Source of the DNA: Deltaproteobacteria bacterium
GTDB taxonomy: Bacteria > Desulfobacterota > Desulfomonilia > UBA1062
DNA: 8,816 nt
Reading direction: 5' to 3'
Assembly: GCA_020053185.1 (NCBI GenBank)
Contig: JAGVNP010000217.1
Span: 1-8,816, forward strand
Below, in pieces: positions 6,852 to 8,816 of the stretch (within the stretch, counting starts at the first letter, position 1; each line of letters starts with the position of its first letter). Position numbers and translations under genes: made by a program. The notes beneath the pieces are model-generated. The model saw only the letters and a list, made by a program, of their open reading frames with translations. It was not told the DNA's origin and ran no database searches.

Positions 6852-8255
6852 TTACTTATATTTTTTAGACAGATTGTTGATCACAGGCATAGTTAGGTTT
6901 ACACCCTCTTTTCCCTTTACCCGAATCTTGAGAGGATTATCCTGATAATCAGCATACCGGAACTCATCGCCCGGCTTGTAGTTGCTCGGCACGTAAAAAT
7001 CTAAATAAAAGTGATACAGTCCGCGAGGCGCTTTTTCAAGATGCCAGTCCTGATAAGCCATACCAAGACATCCGGGATATGTTTCTGGAGGATTCGGGAT
7101 CGAGTCATCATCGATAATACCGCGGGTAATTGTTACATACTGAAGAACCTCTGGTGGGAATAGTGCCCTTGTCATGAATGTGCCCCATTCACCAGTCAAC
7201 ACTCTCCATTTATCAAAGGGCGCCGCATTGAAGTTTATCTCATCATCATCCATCTTTCCATTTATCTGGTACCAGTGATCGGGATCGCTCGAAAGAGATG
7301 TTTTTGACCCTATGACCTCAGGGCTGAAATCAGTGGCAAACCGTATGACAAATGATGATGCCACTGTATCGACCCTCATTGGAATCTGAAGAGTAACAGG
7401 AACGGCAAATATATCACGATATCCGCCAATATCTGACAGAGCACGCAGGAATTTCATATTGCCAACCTTAATATACTGTTCAACCCTCTTGTTTACCCTG
7501 ACAGGCCCGGTCGTAAAGGCCATTGTATCAGATTTTAGTATTTCCTCAGTAAACCTGATAGGAACTTTACCAAACATCAGCCTCAGCTCCGGACGTATTT
7601 TCAAGCGATCAATAAAGTTCTTTTCATTCCCCCCGGCCAACTCGGTTATGCACCACGATTTATAAAAGGTGGTATGCAGGCCGTCTTTGGTAATAATATC
7701 TACTTTATGATAACGCTCTGATTCATGACTATTTGTGGCATAGTCATACCGATGATAATTAGGCAAAGAGGATCGGGCAGGCGGCGATGATTGAAAGTAC
7801 AATAAATAGCACCACCCTTTTTCTCCGGTAACCGGGTCAATCACCTCTATTTCTACGCCATTAGTATATCCGGAAACCCATTGTTCTTTCCCTACTTTAT
7901 CACCTGTGTCGCTTGCCATGAAAACCACTTTATCCCAGGAATCAAACTTCCCGTTAGCAAGCTCCTTATTGGGCTTTGGGCCTTCTGTGTAAATCCAGTC
8001 GCCATCAACTCCTGTCATCTCATCTATCTGATAGCGGATCGGCTCAAATTTCCCATCATGGAATGCGTATATCCGCAAGTTGGCAATTGGCCTACCTATT
8101 ACATCACTCGCCAGCCCTCCATCCATGACTACCGGATCTACCAATCTTTTAATGGTCTTTTTTTCTAAGACCGCAGCAAATACAACAGATGAAACAAAAA
8201 TCATTCCCAAACATAAAACTAAAACAAATAGAAATTTTGTTCTAATGGATTTCAT
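6852..8255 (-). CDS. Exported protein of unknown function, paralogue 2
   Basis: This 467-aa protein is not one I recognise, but it is clearly homologous along its full length to the product at 5271-6665, with conserved blocks at nearly the same positions. These include VDPVVMDGG (39-47), HDGKFEPIRYQIDEM (66-80), DPVTGEKGWCYL (140-151), ITKDGLHTTFYKS (188-200), GGNEKNFIDRLKIR (208-221), INGKMDD (331-337) and NPPETYPG (388-395). The signal peptide is clear: basic start, hydrophobic core and a VFA-A cleavage site near residue 27. No other membrane span is visible. The start is well set, with AAGGAGG (8267-8261) 5 nt before the ATG. A terminator-like hairpin follows its stop. Its C-terminus (NLTMPVINNLSKKYK) is much closer to the partial copy at the right edge than to paralogue 1, so those two share a more recent origin. 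It is probably periplasmic or surface-exposed. Confidence 0.85.
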   Translation of the reverse strand: MKSIRTKFLFVLVLCLGMIFVSSVVFAAVLEKKTIKRLVDPVVMDGGLASDVIGRPIANLRIYAFHDGKFEPIRYQIDEMTGVDGDWIYTEGPKPNKELANGKFDSWDKVVFMASDTGDKVGKEQWVSGYTNGVEIEVIDPVTGEKGWCYLLYFQSSPPARSSLPNYHRYDYATNSHESERYHKVDIITKDGLHTTFYKSWCITELAGGNEKNFIDRLKIRPELRLMFGKVPIRFTEEILKSDTMAFTTGPVRVNKRVEQYIKVGNMKFLRALSDIGGYRDIFAVPVTLQIPMRVDTVASSFVIRFATDFSPEVIGSKTSLSSDPDHWYQINGKMDDDEINFNAAPFDKWRVLTGEWGTFMTRALFPPEVLQYVTITRGIIDDDSIPNPPETYPGCLGMAYQDWHLEKAPRGLYHFYLDFYVPSNYKPGDEFRYADYQDNPLKIRVKGKEGVNLTMPVINNLSKKYK

Positions 8256-8278
8256 CTTTTCCTCCTTAAAAAATCTAT

Positions 8279-8299
8279 CCCTGATTTGTTAAACCAGGG
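8279..8299. promoter_or_regulatory. Inverted repeat upstream of paralogue 2
   Basis: On the minus strand CCCTGGTTT-AAC-AAATCAGGG can form a 9-bp stem with one G-U pair and a 3-nt loop. It sits 12 bp upstream of the ribosome-binding site. It has no U-tract, so an operator or leader structure is more likely than a terminator. Function is inferred from position only. Confidence 0.35.
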
Positions 8300-8317
8300 T
8301 CCAACATAATTATTTTT

Positions 8318-8331
8318 GGTTCTTGGCCAGA
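8318..8331. repeat. Degenerate single arm of the terminator repeat
   Basis: GGTTCTTGGCCAGA resembles the left arms of the hairpins at 6791 (GCTCTTGGCTAGA, 11 of 13 aligned bases from the second G) and 8709 (GGCTCTTGGCT). No matching second arm lies nearby, so it could be a decayed copy left by duplication or insertion, or chance. Confidence 0.3.
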
Positions 8332-8432
8332 CATGCGCATAATAGCATAATAGAATGCCGGCAGAAAACAATTGTTATTATAAATAACGGAAATACATAA
8401 TACAACCCAAAGCTAAAGCATTCAACAATGAA

Positions 8433-8681
8433 TTGGAGCGGGGTAAAACAAAGCGGTATGGGAAGGTACACTCTGATGAAGCGCTCAAAGACCTGAGCAT
8501 TGCATACCATGTAAACTATGACACATTCAGCATTCCTAAAATATCCTGGAATGCGTTTTGGGTATGGCACCAATACAGCATGAAAAAGGCCGAAAGACCC
8601 AAAGCCATGTTTGCATTTGCCGATCTCAGGTATAGCCTGAAAGAAAGTATTCTTAATGTAAAAAGACTGTTGTTGCCGTAA
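8433..8681 (+). CDS. Doubtful small hypothetical protein
   Basis: The frame is open from 8388 to a TAA at 8679-8681. The only start that fits is TTG at 8433, giving 82 aa; no ATG lies upstream in frame and there is no good Shine-Dalgarno. The product is basic and looks helical, with segments such as HSDEALKDLSIAYHVN and a Trp-containing stretch SWNAFWVW; I recognise no family. Two points argue that it may be real or a gene remnant. The amino-acid composition is protein-like, and a bidirectional terminator starts 24 bp after the stop. Against it are the weak start and the opposite orientation to all other genes here. An overlapping minus-strand frame (8573-8310) looks less convincing. It could be the 3' end of a longer gene that was truncated by insertion or duplication. 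Confidence 0.3.
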   Translation: MERGKTKRYGKVHSDEALKDLSIAYHVNYDTFSIPKISWNAFWVWHQYSMKKAERPKAMFAFADLRYSLKESILNVKRLLLP

Positions 8682-8701
8682 AATTATACAATAACATTCA
8701 C

Positions 8702-8746
8702 AAAAAAAGGCTCTTGGCTAAAATTCTTTCCAGCCAAGAGCCTTTT
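8702..8746. terminator. Bidirectional intrinsic terminator after the right-edge paralogue
   Basis: AAAAGGCTCTTGGCT (8705-8719) and AGCCAAGAGCCTTTT (8732-8746) form a perfect 15-bp stem with a 12-nt loop. On the minus strand the second arm runs into seven T (8708-8702), a strong terminator 20 bp after the stop of the partial paralogue. On the plus strand the stem ends in TTTT and then GATTTT, so it may also stop transcription from the small plus-strand ORF. Confidence 0.85.
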
Positions 8747-8766
8747 GATTTTAAAAATCTTTTTTC

Positions 8767-8816
8767 CTATTTATATTTTTTGCAGAGATTGTTGATCTCA
8801 ACCATAGTGAGATTTA
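8767..8816 (-). CDS. Exported-family paralogue 3, C-terminal fragment (5' part outside window)
   Basis: Only the last 15 codons and a TAG stop (8769-8767) are inside the window. They read NLTMVEINNLCKKYK, 12 of 15 residues identical to the end of the protein encoded at 6852-8255 (NLTMPVINNLSKKYK). The DNA around the stop and the AT-rich tail beyond it are also similar between the two loci. I therefore call it the end of a third tandem member, whose full length and intactness cannot be judged here. A strong terminator follows. Confidence 0.75.
   Translation of the reverse strand, partial: NLTMVEINNLCKKYK

Larger units (their letters stand above)
8256..8766. other. 511-bp stretch between paralogues, no confident gene
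   Basis: The stretch holds the ribosome site of paralogue 2 (8261-8267), an inverted repeat (8279-8299), one degenerate arm of the terminator repeat (8318-8331), a tandem octamer CATAATAG twice (8338-8353), a short inverted repeat GTTATT-ATA-AATAAC (8373-8387), a doubtful plus-strand ORF (8433-8681) and a bidirectional terminator (8702-8746). I could not pick a convincing promoter for paralogue 2. Confidence 0.6.

Noticed and set aside
8338..8353. Tandem octamer CATAATAG twice, as a possible regulatory iteron
   Set aside because: Two copies of a short AT-rich word are expected by slippage or chance, and no further copies are present.
8310..8573. Minus-strand 87-codon hydrophobic frame
   Set aside because: It is antisense to the more protein-like plus frame, rich in Cys, Phe and Ile as expected of shadow frames in AT-rich DNA, and has no clear ribosome site.

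Overview
This window shows a compact bacterial gene cluster. Every confidently coding gene lies on the minus strand, so transcription runs from right to left. MiaB, the Shine-Dalgarno sites, the sigma70-like promoter, the intrinsic terminators and the Sec signal peptides all indicate a bacterium, probably Gram-negative. A Nitrospirota- or Desulfobacterota-like anaerobe is my best guess, but this rests on general gene style and is weak. There are no RNA genes, CRISPR arrays or recognisable insertion sequences.

Right end to centre (8816 to about 6670): members of one exported protein family of unknown function are arranged in tandem. Only the last 15 codons of the first copy are inside the window (8767-8816). 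A complete 467-aa copy follows (8255-6852), and a complete 464-aa copy (6665-5271) heads the next operon. The two rightmost copies carry the same hairpin and AT-rich tail downstream of their stops, which suggests that each duplicated unit included its terminator. Between the first two copies lie about 510 bp with only a small, doubtful plus-strand ORF (8433-8681).

Centre (6726 to 2284): this looks like a complete transcription unit with a good promoter (TTGCCA, 17 bp, TATAAC), four closely spaced genes and an intrinsic terminator. The genes are the third exported paralogue, a tandem-domain nucleoside 2-deoxyribosyltransferase-like protein, a ribokinase-family sugar kinase and deoxyribose-phosphate aldolase (deoC). 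The last three make a plausible route for deoxyribose from deoxynucleosides or deoxynucleotides. The glycosyltransferase/hydrolase would release 2-deoxyribose or its 5-phosphate, the kinase would phosphorylate free sugar, and DeoC would split deoxyribose-5-phosphate into acetaldehyde and glyceraldehyde-3-phosphate. In the tandem protein only the C-terminal domain keeps the family's acidic catalytic pair; the N-terminal domain has Glu and Lys there.

Left end (2232 to 1): miaB, for tRNA 2-methylthiolation, overlaps by 11 bp the start of a geranylgeranyl-reductase-family FAD oxidoreductase that runs off the left edge. These two are probably co-transcribed and separate from the deoxyribose operon because of the terminator at 2284-2317.
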